Shown here: positions 33,942 to 42,282 of the stretch, one piece after another
Position numbering within the stretch: the first letter of the stretch is position 1
Layout: each line of letters begins with the position of its first letter
NCBI GenBank assembly: GCA_016712345.1
Contig: JADJRH010000001.1
Location: forward strand, 5,143,892 to 5,207,891
DNA length: 64,000 nt
Direction: 5' to 3'
DNA from: Polyangiaceae bacterium
GTDB lineage: Bacteria; Myxococcota_A; Polyangia; Polyangiales; Polyangiaceae
Notes under the pieces: model-generated
Database searches by the model: none
What the model was told of the DNA's origin: nothing
Seen by the model: the letters and a program-made list of their open reading frames with translations, nothing else
Made by a program: the position numbers and the translations under genes

Positions 33942-36542
33942 TTATTGATTATCGTCGTTGTTGTAAGCAAGCACTGTATCTGCCGAGCCTAGTCCATCGG
34001 CCGCTTCCTTCTCCACCCCAAAAATCTCCCCTACCAGCCGCTCGGCCTCCTGCCGATGCCAACTCGAATAAGCCCGCTGCCACGCCCCCACCGATGGGGC
34101 CCAAATAAACCCATGATACCGTAGTTTCTTGCGCACCTCTTCGGCTGGAATCTCGTCAAACACAATGCGCACCCGATTCTCTTCGCGGTCTTCTGACACT
34201 TCCGCGTCGCCGATTCGAACGGGCGCTCGGTACGCCTCATTGTCGCGCGCCTGAATGTCGGCAATGCGCTTCTTCAGGCGGCGAATTTCGGCACCGGTGT
34301 TTTTAAACTGGTAGTCGGCTATACCATATCTACCCAACAAGTCTTTCTGTACAAGTTTCTCGGCGATCGAGGCGCTTATGCCGATCTCTTTGAGCCCTGT
34401 AATGGCAATTGGCTCCCATCCCTCTTTGTGCCGCCGGCGGGCACTTTGGATCACCTTGTTGATCTTTTTCCATCGCTCCACCTGAGTTTGGAGCGCCGCC
34501 ACCTTCGCCTGAATTTTTGCAATAGCGTCAGGATCATCCGACGAAACAGCATCGTTTTTTTCAGCGGCACTGGCGCGGTGCGCGTAGTGTTCTGCCTTCT
34601 TTCCAAGTTGAAACCCCTTGTCATACAGGCCGCGTATTCGTTCACGGTAGCGTCGGTCCCTGCCCTCGGAGTGGTGGCCCACAAGAATCGGTTGTCCAAG
34701 CGGAATCACGTCTGCTCGCCTGCGCGCTTCGGCGGTTACGCGCTGCGATTGCTCGCCGTATTTTTCGGCGCGCGCCTGAAGTCCCTCAATTCGCGCGGCC
34801 TTCTTGGCTTCGTACCAGTTGAGCGACTTGGGTGATTCGCCTGTTTCTGACTCGTCGCTTTCTTCCGTGTCGCTGGTTTCTAACGGGTCAGCGCTAACGC
34901 TTGTGGCGCGGCTCGCCTCGCTGTCTGAAGGGGCTTGTGGCTCCACCGGATGAGCCGGCGGCACGGCGTTCGTGAAGCGCTCAACCGTTGAGGCAGGTTT
35001 CACTTCCTGACTCGGGGCGACCGGCATGGTGGGTAGAAGCCCCTTCAAGATCCGCAGACCGGCCCACCAAGCGCGGTTATCCCGACTGCTACGCCAGATC
35101 ATACCGTCAGAATTTGGCCGAAAGCGATTATAGACGAGACGCAACTCCATGCGTTCAGGCGGTGCTCGTTCGAATCGAATCTCAATGCGGTTGTTCTGGA
35201 TATCATCGACCATTTGCGCATCCGCTAATGCGCGAGGCGCGCGGCTGCGAGTCGCATCTCGATCTGTCAGCTCGTCGAAACGACGTTCGTGCCAGTCCAG
35301 GCTCCGCTCCGCGTCCTGAATGGTGCGCGCTCCCTGCGACGGAACCCATCTCGTGGCGTCCGCTTCTTTTAGTGCGGCAACGTGGTTCATCCCCCGCTGC
35401 ACTTCAGCGGAAAGCTCGGCGACCGCGTTTGAATCGTCCGGGTCAAGCGACTGATTCGACGAAATGATATCAGCCCAGCAATGCAGATCCGAGGCTTCCT
35501 GAAGCGCTTCGGCAATTTCCAGATCTGACCCCACAAGTGCTTCTCGGAGACGCCGCTCTTTGTCCGAAATGGCGGGTTCGGGCCACGATTGCAGCGGCGT
35601 CCGCCCTGTTCGAACTTTCAAAAAGTCTCGACGGTGGAGCGCTCGACCTTCCAAGTCGTTCGCGAATTCACGGAGCTTCTGTACACGCGTCAAGATGTCA
35701 CTTCGAGAATCACTTTGGGTAGGTTCCACCGGCGGCGGAGCGGTCTTTTCTACCCCGTGGGGTGATCGCTCCGTCGCACGGTAAGGTTCGGCGACCGACA
35801 CCGGCGCTACGACGGCCGGTGTTTCGCTCTTGCCTTGCGCGGGTGAAGGTTCCACCGGCGGCTTCTTCGATCGACCCTTCTTATACTTTGCGGCGTCCCG
35901 CGCTTTCTGACTATGCAGGTCCAGAATGGTTGGCGCGCGTTTCTCGCGTAGTGCTGAGCGCTGCGCCCACCATTTTCGGGTCGCTCCATCCCATCGAAAG
36001 CCCGCTTCGCGAAGGGCATCCAACACTTCACGATGTGGCATTTCTGGAAACTGAAATTCCAAGCGCGTCGCCGTGGGGGTCAGAACCGCATCCCCAAATT
36101 CCGACCGAAGGATGGTCGCCGGTGGCGTCGGTGTTAATTCGCTTGTCGGCTTTTGAACCTGACTTGACCATGGGGCGCGCCTCGTTTCCGGCGCGGGTTC
36201 TACGTCAACGTCGGACGGCTCGGGCCTGCTGCGGCGTTGTGTACTCTGCGTCGCGTTGGACACGCGCACTCGCTTTGCCTGTCCAGCGTCGTTTTCGATT
36301 CTCTCCGCTTCAGCAAGGAGAGCGCTTTCGAACGCCGCGAGCGCCGCTTCAGGATTCTGAAATGCGAGTTGCGTTACAGCGTCGACGGGTGTCGTGCGGC
36401 CGTGTAGAACGAGATCTGTGAAGATGGGTAGAGTCTTGATGGTGTGGTAGTAAGGGTGCAATGCAGTATCCAGGACCGCGAGGATCTTGGCTTCCTCGCT
36501 GCCCGGTTGCTCGCGTCCGCTCACACCGGATTGTGTACGCAT
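33942..36542 (-). CDS. DUF3560 large polyvalent protein, paralogue A
   Basis: About 866 residues; start at 36542 (MRTQSGVSG) with GGAAG upstream, rather than a TTG at 36566. Order: an N-terminal helical domain (LHPYYHTIKTLPIFTDLVLH, AVTQLAFQNPEAALAAFES) shared with the protein at 37681; a charged linker; a first LPD-type module near 150-195 (EVLDALREAGFRWDGATRKW); a second near 460-500; a DUF3560 domain near 580-700 with GQPILVGHHSEGRDRR and SSDDPDAIAKIQAKVAAL; a third LPD-type module near 790-850 (RKKLRYHGFIWAPSVGAWQR). DUF3560 proteins are typical of plasmids and other mobile elements; molecular role unknown. Last gene of the leftward operon. Confidence 0.75.
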   Translation of the reverse strand: MRTQSGVSGREQPGSEEAKILAVLDTALHPYYHTIKTLPIFTDLVLHGRTTPVDAVTQLAFQNPEAALAAFESALLAEAERIENDAGQAKRVRVSNATQSTQRRSRPEPSDVDVEPAPETRRAPWSSQVQKPTSELTPTPPATILRSEFGDAVLTPTATRLEFQFPEMPHREVLDALREAGFRWDGATRKWWAQRSALREKRAPTILDLHSQKARDAAKYKKGRSKKPPVEPSPAQGKSETPAVVAPVSVAEPYRATERSPHGVEKTAPPPVEPTQSDSRSDILTRVQKLREFANDLEGRALHRRDFLKVRTGRTPLQSWPEPAISDKERRLREALVGSDLEIAEALQEASDLHCWADIISSNQSLDPDDSNAVAELSAEVQRGMNHVAALKEADATRWVPSQGARTIQDAERSLDWHERRFDELTDRDATRSRAPRALADAQMVDDIQNNRIEIRFERAPPERMELRLVYNRFRPNSDGMIWRSSRDNRAWWAGLRILKGLLPTMPVAPSQEVKPASTVERFTNAVPPAHPVEPQAPSDSEASRATSVSADPLETSDTEESDESETGESPKSLNWYEAKKAARIEGLQARAEKYGEQSQRVTAEARRRADVIPLGQPILVGHHSEGRDRRYRERIRGLYDKGFQLGKKAEHYAHRASAAEKNDAVSSDDPDAIAKIQAKVAALQTQVERWKKINKVIQSARRRHKEGWEPIAITGLKEIGISASIAEKLVQKDLLGRYGIADYQFKNTGAEIRRLKKRIADIQARDNEAYRAPVRIGDAEVSEDREENRVRIVFDEIPAEEVRKKLRYHGFIWAPSVGAWQRAYSSWHRQEAERLVGEIFGVEKEAADGLGSADTVLAYNNDDNQ

Positions 36543-36611
36543 GACTGCTTCCGTTTGGTGACTCAACTAGACTTGACTCGACTCAGCGTTTCTCGCTGAA
36601 GTCGCCGATGC

Positions 36612-36833
36612 TTATTTGCGCGAACCTTCCGCGCCCGCATGCCGTTCTGCCCATGCGCGCGCATCTGCCGCCCTCCTAAACTCAGGGCTCACCTTCCCAT
36701 CGCCCGTGCGCGCGGTGTACGTTTCCTGCCGAACAAACCGCCCCTCCACGTCCGTGCGGTCTACCCGCACCGTGGTGTTTCCCGCTTTTTCGACCGTTCC
36801 CGCCGTGCCGCGGATTTCCAATGTGCTTTTCAT
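36612..36833 (-). CDS. small hypothetical protein
   Basis: 73 residues starting MKSTLEIRGTAGTVEK, with alternating strands (NTTVRVDRTDVEGRFV) then a basic helix (RRAADARAWAERHAG). It looks like a small beta-alpha domain. The start overlaps the lysozyme stop by ATGA, so it is coupled to that gene. No family recognised. Confidence 0.6.
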   Translation of the reverse strand: MKSTLEIRGTAGTVEKAGNTTVRVDRTDVEGRFVRQETYTARTGDGKVSPEFRRAADARAWAERHAGAEGSRK

Positions 36834-37492
36834 CGTGTCAACTCCAAGGTGGGCATTGTGCTGCGTTGAAAGTCGTGAAGGTCCACTTCCGACCCGTTAA
36901 ACCAGTTGAAATCGGCGTCCATGCCATTGGGCAAAACTTGACCTCCCGTGCCGTCGTATTGCCAGAACGTCCATTCCTTCCAAGGGCGGGGAAGGATCGG
37001 CTCGTGGGTAGTGTAGTGGGCAATCCACAGGGGGCGTTCGCCCATGTCCGGCGCTTCCGGTTGACCCAACAAATTCCAAAACGCTGGGTAAGTATAAACG
37101 ATGCATGCGCGATCCCACAGCGCTTCCGTCGCTTCAATAAAGCGACGGGCGCGCACGATGGCCTCGGTGGCGCTCACTCCGTTTAGGGTTTCAAAGTCGA
37201 GCACCGGCGGGAGCGCAGAGCGATGAGCGGCGGCGTCAAAATAGCGCTGCGCTTGTTGCTCCGGGTCTTTGTGCGCTCGAAAAAAGTGGTAAGATCCGGG
37301 TAGAATTGAGTTGGCTTGTGCGGCTTCCAGGTGAGCGTCAAACAAAGGGTCCACGTGGTGCGTGCCCTCGGCTGCTTTGCAAAACACAAAGCGTACACCG
37401 GTTGCGTACACAGCGGGCCAGTCGATGTCTTTTTGATAATGGCTGACATCCATGCCAAGGGTTCGATTTTTCGATTGTGCATGAGAGGGCAT
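36830..37492 (-). CDS. GH25 family lysozyme
   Basis: 220 residues of glycoside hydrolase family 25 (N-acetylmuramidase). GMDVSHYQ with Asp15 opens the barrel, VRFVFCKAAEG follows, then GSYHFFRAH, and the catalytic pair LDFE (Asp99, Glu101). WEFWQYDGTG-like WTFWQYDGTG occurs near the end, and the C terminus carries DADFNWFNGS, the usual Asp-x-Asn GH25 end motif. It cleaves the beta-1,4 bond between N-acetylmuramic acid and N-acetylglucosamine. No signal peptide, so release would need a holin-like partner or assembly into a particle. Start at 37492 chosen because AAGGA lies eight bases upstream; 37510 is possible. Confidence 0.9.
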   Translation of the reverse strand: MPSHAQSKNRTLGMDVSHYQKDIDWPAVYATGVRFVFCKAAEGTHHVDPLFDAHLEAAQANSILPGSYHFFRAHKDPEQQAQRYFDAAAHRSALPPVLDFETLNGVSATEAIVRARRFIEATEALWDRACIVYTYPAFWNLLGQPEAPDMGERPLWIAHYTTHEPILPRPWKEWTFWQYDGTGGQVLPNGMDADFNWFNGSEVDLHDFQRSTMPTLELTR

Positions 37493-37530
37493 GTTTTGTT
37501 TCCTTTTCATTGAGTAGAAAAACGTCGCTG

Positions 37531-37544
37531 CGCCCGCAAATCAA
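37531..37544 (-). promoter_or_regulatory. short match to the 26-bp promoter-like element
   Basis: Read leftward, TTTGATTTGCGG at this place matches the core of the elements at 15009-15034 and 16257-16282, and it lies about 40 bases before the lysozyme start. Only 12-14 bases agree, so chance is possible. Confidence 0.25.
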
Positions 37545-37609
37545 AGGCGCAAACGAACACACGACGGCCTGCGTCGCGGCGGTGTGGCCGCAAACGAAAC
37601 CCCTAAGTG

Positions 37610-37650
37610 GTCGACCCTGCGGTCAGGCGCGATGAACGCGCCCTGTCGAC
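37610..37650 (-). terminator. hairpin between DUF3560 paralogue B and the lysozyme gene
   Basis: GTCGAC at 37610-37615 and 37645-37650 bracket a GGCGCG/CGCGCC stem (37626-37631 with 37637-37642, five-base loop). It lies just after the stop of the 37681-40725 gene on the leftward strand, where a terminator or RNA-processing hairpin would sit. No clear U-run follows. Confidence 0.35.
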
Positions 37651-37680
37651 TTTACAAGTGCCAAATTCCGGCGCTCTACT

Positions 37681-40600
37681 CTACTCATCCCTAGAACGGC
37701 AGGGTCGGATGAGAGGTAAACCCGTGGCATCGTGAAAGCCCTTTGTACCGTTCGACCATTCGACCACGTATTGACAGGGCCCTGTTTCTTCACACGCCAC
37801 GTTCAACACCTTTCCCGTGGTGCCCGCGTCCACTTTGGGAGTAGTCATGTCTGAAACGGCGTACACAAGGGCCCCTTTGCACAGACCCCCCGGTTGCTTT
37901 TCGCAATCGACAGGTGGAGCGAGCACTGGCGCCGACGAAACCTCGTCGATGAGTGAATTGGTAGGCGAGGGCGCAACATTCTGACTCGACGTTCCGGTCG
38001 AATGCTGCGCTTGATACTCCTTCAGAATCGACTTACCCAACGCCCATGCGCTGTCAGTGGAGCGATGCTGCCACGCGTTTTGGGTAGGTGCCCAAAGATA
38101 ACCGACGTGCCGAAGGCGGGCTCGCACCTGGTCGGGGGGCACCACCGCAAAACGGATCTGAATGCGATTCAGCTCACGATTTTCAGACATTTCCGCGTCC
38201 CCAAATGTCTCTGTCGGACGGACCGGCTTTGCGTTGCGCGTCTTCAATTCTTCAATGCGGTTTTGAATGCGCCGAATCTCTTGGTCCGTGTTGATCACCT
38301 CTTTTGACAGGTGGGTTGTGCCTACCGCGCTGACCCTCTGAATGATGGCCGCAATGTCCGATTCACTGACCTTTCGTCGGCGCAACATCTCGCTCGCGAC
38401 CGCGGGCCAACGCGGATCCTTTTTCTTATAAACGGACCGTACCACATCCCTTATCATCCGCGCTCGCGACAGGCGGTCTTGGGCGTCTTGCGACTTCTTC
38501 TCCAACTTGGCAATGGCGTCGGGATCGTCGGACGAGATCACCGTGCTCGTCTCGATTTGCTGAGCGCGATGCCGGAGTTTTTCGGCTTCTCGGCGAAGCG
38601 TGAAAGCGCGACTTGTGGTGGTGGTGTTGGTGACCTTGCCCTCCACTTCGCTCGCCTGTTCGCGAAGACGTTCAGCGCGTGCGGACCGTCGTTGCTCGTA
38701 GAAGTTTTGGAAGGGGGCACCCTGACCTTCCCTGTTTTCGTCCACATCATCGGCGTCGCCTTCACCATCGTCGGTGGTCAGAGGCGGTGATTGGACCGTC
38801 AAGTCAGATGAGACTGCCGCGTGGTTCAGATCGTCGGCGGTCACGCCGAGGGCGCTGGGTTTTGGCTTTCGTACGCCTTTCAACTCTTCGTGATGCGTCA
38901 AGATCTCTCGAATGCGCGCACGGCGAGTTTCATCATACGGAGCGGTCCAACTTCCGAGCGAGCCACGCCATCGAAAGCCCGCTTCGTGCAGTGAAGAGCG
39001 TACGCTTGCGTGGGGCTTGTCCAGAAACTTCACCATCAGCGAATTGCCCGCGCGATCTTCGGTGAGCACAGCATCGGCAAACGTTGACGTGATGACCGGA
39101 TCTCGCAGCGTCGGCGAAGGAATGATCGAAGGGGCTTTGGGTAGAACAACCGGCGCTTGCTGCGGTAGCGGTGGAGCCATGGGCACAACGACGGCAGGCG
39201 TGTACTCTCTGGTTGCGCCCGCGCTTGGGGTAGTCGGCGCCGTGTGTACACCGGTGTTCGCTGCGAAAACGGTTGTCGTGGGCGAACGTCGGGTCAGACT
39301 CAACTGTGACCCCGCTTGTGCGAGCCAACTGTCAAACCCGGCTGAAAACACCTGTTGCGTCTGCTGGCTTCGTGCCGATGGGCGTGTAGTGGAGGCCGTG
39401 TGTTCCGGCGCATCAGCCGTGTCGGCCGCGTCCACATCCATTCCAAATAGCCCCGGTTGTGCAGCAGGTGGGGGAGGAACCACTACAGGGATGGCCGGCG
39501 GTTCAGGGGTTAGACCATCCATCCAAAGCGTGCGGGCTTCCGCCGACAATTTCGGTCCGTGATGGAGTGTAGACTCGCGTCGCTCGTGGCTCTGCGCGGG
39601 CCCCGAAATGGGAGGTGAAGTGGTCGTGACGTGCGGTGTGGAACCCACCGGCGTCGGCGCCTTTTCAGGGTAGGTCACCGGCGGGGGACCATCCAACAGC
39701 GTTGGACCTGCCGCGGTGCTTACCACCGGAGTTGAAGCCGGCGCACTCGGAGGGTTAGAAAGTTGGTTTTCTACCCTCGTTTTCTTCGAACGGGTTGGCG
39801 CGGTGCGCCGGGTTGTGCTCTCCCTTTCGGCGTTTTCTTTTTGGGTAGATCGCTTGCCTTTGGCGGGCGCTTCCACGTTCTTAACGGGCGTACTCTCTGC
39901 CTTGGATGCACCGGAAGGGGCGCGCCGTGTGCGCTCGCGCTTCGCAGCAGGTTTGGTCTTTTGCTCCCCCGTCGACTCTACCGGTTCTGCAGGAGTGTCT
40001 TCCACTTGGGAAGGTTCGGCGAGCCGTCCACCCTCCGTTTCATACTGGTGGATCATGTGCTGCAATTCTACTTCGGCGGCCTGTTCATACGCGGCGAGCA
40101 CCGCTTCCGGGTCTTCCTGCGCCATTTCGAGCACCGCTTCCAAAGCGGACACTCGACCCGACGCGAGCCGTCGTTTGAATTCACCGCTGGTTTTGATTTG
40201 TTCAAAATAGGGTAGAAGTTCAGGTTCCAACCCATGGCGAACGGCGTCCAACGCATCCTCGCGACGCTCGCGCGGCGTGGTTCGAGCTTCGCGCGTTTTT
40301 TGAATCGCCCGGTTGAATTTCCGTGACCCTGCGGCGCCGCGGCGTTCGGCCATGAGGGCTTCGCGTTGGGTAGAAATCCCTTCCAACTCTTGGGCAGATC
40401 GCTCTTCGATTTCCTGAACGGCAACGGCACAACCGGTGCGAGTCTTGGCCAGTTCCGCGCGCCTTCGGCCGGCCGGCTTGTCCTTTGTGGAGGCTCGCGT
40501 TTCTGCGACGTTTACCTTGCAGGTTTGGCGGGCTTCTTCGAGGGCCTTTTTTCGCCCTTCACGAGCTTGCTTGGCGTTTTCCCCGGTTTTGGAAAGAGCG

Positions 40601-40725
40601 GCCTTGTTGGCAGCTTTGTCTTTGTCAGCAAAGTATTTGGCCGCCTCTCGGCGCCCTTGCGCAGTGGCGTTTCGGAGAGCGCCGCGCGATGAATTCAGGT
40701 TGCCGATAGTTGATTGCGTTGTCAT
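37681..40725 (-). CDS. DUF3560-like large polyvalent protein, paralogue B
   Basis: 1014 residues, same architecture as the 33942-36542 protein. Residues 1-150 are highly charged coiled coil (REAAKYFADKDKAANKAALS). The shared helical domain lies near 160-220 (LEPELLPYFEQIKTSGEFKR, MAQEDPEAVLAAYEQAAE). A long Pro/Ser/Thr linker spans about 230-530. LPD-type module one is near 540-600 (VRSSLHEAGFRWRGSLGSW). A DUF3560-like helical region (SSDDPDAIAKLEKKSQDA) lies near 690-820, but the GQPILVGHHSE motif of paralogue A is missing. A last LPD module is near 840-890 (VRARLRHVGYLWAPTQNAW). The C-terminal ~60 residues have paired Cys. AAGGAAA precedes the start. Confidence 0.7.
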   Translation of the reverse strand: MTTQSTIGNLNSSRGALRNATAQGRREAAKYFADKDKAANKAALSKTGENAKQAREGRKKALEEARQTCKVNVAETRASTKDKPAGRRRAELAKTRTGCAVAVQEIEERSAQELEGISTQREALMAERRGAAGSRKFNRAIQKTREARTTPRERREDALDAVRHGLEPELLPYFEQIKTSGEFKRRLASGRVSALEAVLEMAQEDPEAVLAAYEQAAEVELQHMIHQYETEGGRLAEPSQVEDTPAEPVESTGEQKTKPAAKRERTRRAPSGASKAESTPVKNVEAPAKGKRSTQKENAERESTTRRTAPTRSKKTRVENQLSNPPSAPASTPVVSTAAGPTLLDGPPPVTYPEKAPTPVGSTPHVTTTSPPISGPAQSHERRESTLHHGPKLSAEARTLWMDGLTPEPPAIPVVVPPPPAAQPGLFGMDVDAADTADAPEHTASTTRPSARSQQTQQVFSAGFDSWLAQAGSQLSLTRRSPTTTVFAANTGVHTAPTTPSAGATREYTPAVVVPMAPPLPQQAPVVLPKAPSIIPSPTLRDPVITSTFADAVLTEDRAGNSLMVKFLDKPHASVRSSLHEAGFRWRGSLGSWTAPYDETRRARIREILTHHEELKGVRKPKPSALGVTADDLNHAAVSSDLTVQSPPLTTDDGEGDADDVDENREGQGAPFQNFYEQRRSARAERLREQASEVEGKVTNTTTTSRAFTLRREAEKLRHRAQQIETSTVISSDDPDAIAKLEKKSQDAQDRLSRARMIRDVVRSVYKKKDPRWPAVASEMLRRRKVSESDIAAIIQRVSAVGTTHLSKEVINTDQEIRRIQNRIEELKTRNAKPVRPTETFGDAEMSENRELNRIQIRFAVVPPDQVRARLRHVGYLWAPTQNAWQHRSTDSAWALGKSILKEYQAQHSTGTSSQNVAPSPTNSLIDEVSSAPVLAPPVDCEKQPGGLCKGALVYAVSDMTTPKVDAGTTGKVLNVACEETGPCQYVVEWSNGTKGFHDATGLPLIRPCRSRDE

Positions 40726-40819
40726 GGAGAGGTTTCCTTGGATTCAGAGTCGCGCGGCAAGTCGTTATTCAGCTTCAAATGGGCAGATGGGTAGATGGGT
40801 AAAATGAGTAGAGGTTGGG

Positions 40820-41098
40820 TCAAATGGGGGTTGGGTTCGAGCATTCAGCGCAACCGTCGGCGCGCACCCGCGAATCGGGGGATTGTTCGTTGGCTGGCGT
40901 CTCGTGCACGACCGCGGGCCGGTCCACCGGCGGCGCATCGGCAAGGGCGTCTGCCGCCTGTGAGTACACCGCGGATGCCAAGTGAAACCCATCGGCCAAA
41001 TCTTCGTAAAAGATGCCAATGGCATAGAGGAGGTTGTCGAAAAGGCGCAGCTTTGCGCGCAGTCGAATTCGATTGAGTAACAGTCGAGCGGTTATCAT
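40820..41098 (-). CDS. small hypothetical protein
   Basis: 92 residues. The start at 41098 (MITARLLLNR) has AAAGGAC upstream; the frame open to 41128 is less likely. An amphipathic basic N terminus is followed by a helical segment (DNLLYAIGIFYEDLADGFHL) and a polar tail with two Cys (CAECSN). No family recognised. Precedes the large DUF3560-like gene by about 95 bases. Confidence 0.55.
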   Translation of the reverse strand: MITARLLLNRIRLRAKLRLFDNLLYAIGIFYEDLADGFHLASAVYSQAADALADAPPVDRPAVVHETPANEQSPDSRVRADGCAECSNPTPI

Positions 41099-41179
41099 GA
41101 TGATTGTCCTTTCGAGCAAATCCAACACAGAGCACTAAAACGGGAAGCGAGTGGCGCGCAGTCGAAAACCACCCGCCAC

Positions 41180-41446
41180 TTAGGGCACCCTCCCCATACT
41201 GTTGACCTTCAATTCAAAGCGTTCGAACACCGACGCTTCAGGATCATCCAAGTATTGTTCTACCCCATCGTCACCCGCCCACGCTTTGGCGCCTGCCGGT
41301 GACGATACCAGCACATCGAGAATGACCTTTTCGCCCGAGCCCGCCGCGCACGCGAAGGCGTGGCGCAGCGCATCTTCAAGCGCCGGGAAGAAATCGGTAT
41401 CGTTGCCGCGAGTGACCTCAAATGTCACATCAAGATGGCGGGACAT
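41180..41446 (-). CDS. small hypothetical protein
   Basis: 88 residues from 41446 (MSRHLDVTFEVTRG), two bases after the stop of the upstream gene, with GGAG upstream. Predicted alpha/beta fold: strand, acidic helix (FFPALEDALRHAFACAA), strand (KVILDVLVSS), then an acidic C-terminal segment (DDPEASVFERFELKV). No known motif. Part of the compact leftward operon. Confidence 0.6.
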   Translation of the reverse strand: MSRHLDVTFEVTRGNDTDFFPALEDALRHAFACAAGSGEKVILDVLVSSPAGAKAWAGDDGVEQYLDDPEASVFERFELKVNSMGRVP

Positions 41447-41448
41447 GG

Positions 41449-41826
41449 TTACTCCAACGTGGGTAGACGACGAGGTGAAGAAAGTTGAGGTGGGCTTGTT
41501 CGGCGGCCTTTCCACCAGCGGTAGACCGCATATAAAAAGCCCACGATGAGCGCGCCCACGGCGGCGGCGGTCAGGCCCTCCAGGGTCACGCGCCGTGCAA
41601 TCACCAACCGTGCGGCGTTCTCGCGCGAAAGCGACCGCCTGTAGCGATGAAATCGGGCAACGTCGTGGTCACTCCATCCACCGATTTGATACTTCGCGCG
41701 CACGTACCGGCGATGCAGGTCGGCCGGGTTTTTGTCGCGTTCACGATACCAGGCGAGCCGATCTTCAGGCGTGGGCTGAAAAGAAGTCTGCGGGGGTGAA
41801 CTGTACTCTTGAAGTGTCGGCTTCAT
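41449..41826 (-). CDS. single-pass membrane protein
   Basis: 125 residues. The N-terminal ~80 are basic and aromatic (DRLAWYRERDKNPADLHRRY, HDVARFHRYRRSLSRENAAR), then one membrane helix (LEGLTAAAVGALIVGFLYAV) and a short basic tail (RWWKGRRT). The positive residues on both sides leave topology unclear. No family recognised. Could be a structural membrane protein or holin-like, but a lone helix near the C terminus is not diagnostic. Confidence 0.6.
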   Translation of the reverse strand: MKPTLQEYSSPPQTSFQPTPEDRLAWYRERDKNPADLHRRYVRAKYQIGGWSDHDVARFHRYRRSLSRENAARLVIARRVTLEGLTAAAVGALIVGFLYAVYRWWKGRRTSPPQLSSPRRLPTLE

Positions 41827-41839
41827 CGTGATCTACCCA

Positions 41840-42253
41840 TCAGTTGAGCCGATACGCGACCCGCCCCTCGGGCAGACCGGGAACGGTGTCGCTGCGGCGC
41901 TCCTTCCCATCGTAAGGGCTGAGAAAGTGACCGCGACCGTCGGCTGCCACGACGGCTTGTTCAAACGTGTCGATGAGCGTGCCTACCAGCGCCCAAATAA
42001 GTGCCGCCGCATCCTCAGAAAGCTTCTCTTGGGCCACTCGGAGGGCCTTTTCCAAGTCCTTCGCGGGGAATCGGCGCACGTGAGGCATGTGCCGTCGGAG
42101 GAATGTGGTCAAAAATTCAGGCTTGAAGGCCCAAATGCTGTCCACAATGGCAAGCTTGACTGCATTCTCTGCCTGTTCCTCGGTGCCCACCGCATATTCC
42201 TCGCCGTCTACCTCATAGATGGGTAGGCCGTAATGTTTTGCATCGGTTTTCAT
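41840..42253 (-). CDS. hypothetical protein, mostly helical
   Basis: 137 residues. The start at 42253 (MKTDAKHYGLPIYEVDGEEY) has AGGAAA upstream; the frame extends to 42535 but that part overlaps the next gene and reads as noise. After a short beta hairpin the protein is helical (EEQAENAVKLAIVDSIWAF, EKALRVAQEKLSEDAAALIW). Acidic overall until a basic end. No recognised family. Confidence 0.6.
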   Translation of the reverse strand: MKTDAKHYGLPIYEVDGEEYAVGTEEQAENAVKLAIVDSIWAFKPEFLTTFLRRHMPHVRRFPAKDLEKALRVAQEKLSEDAAALIWALVGTLIDTFEQAVVAADGRGHFLSPYDGKERRSDTVPGLPEGRVAYRLN

Positions 42254-42282
42254 GGTCACGATTTCCTGTTGATTTATACCCG

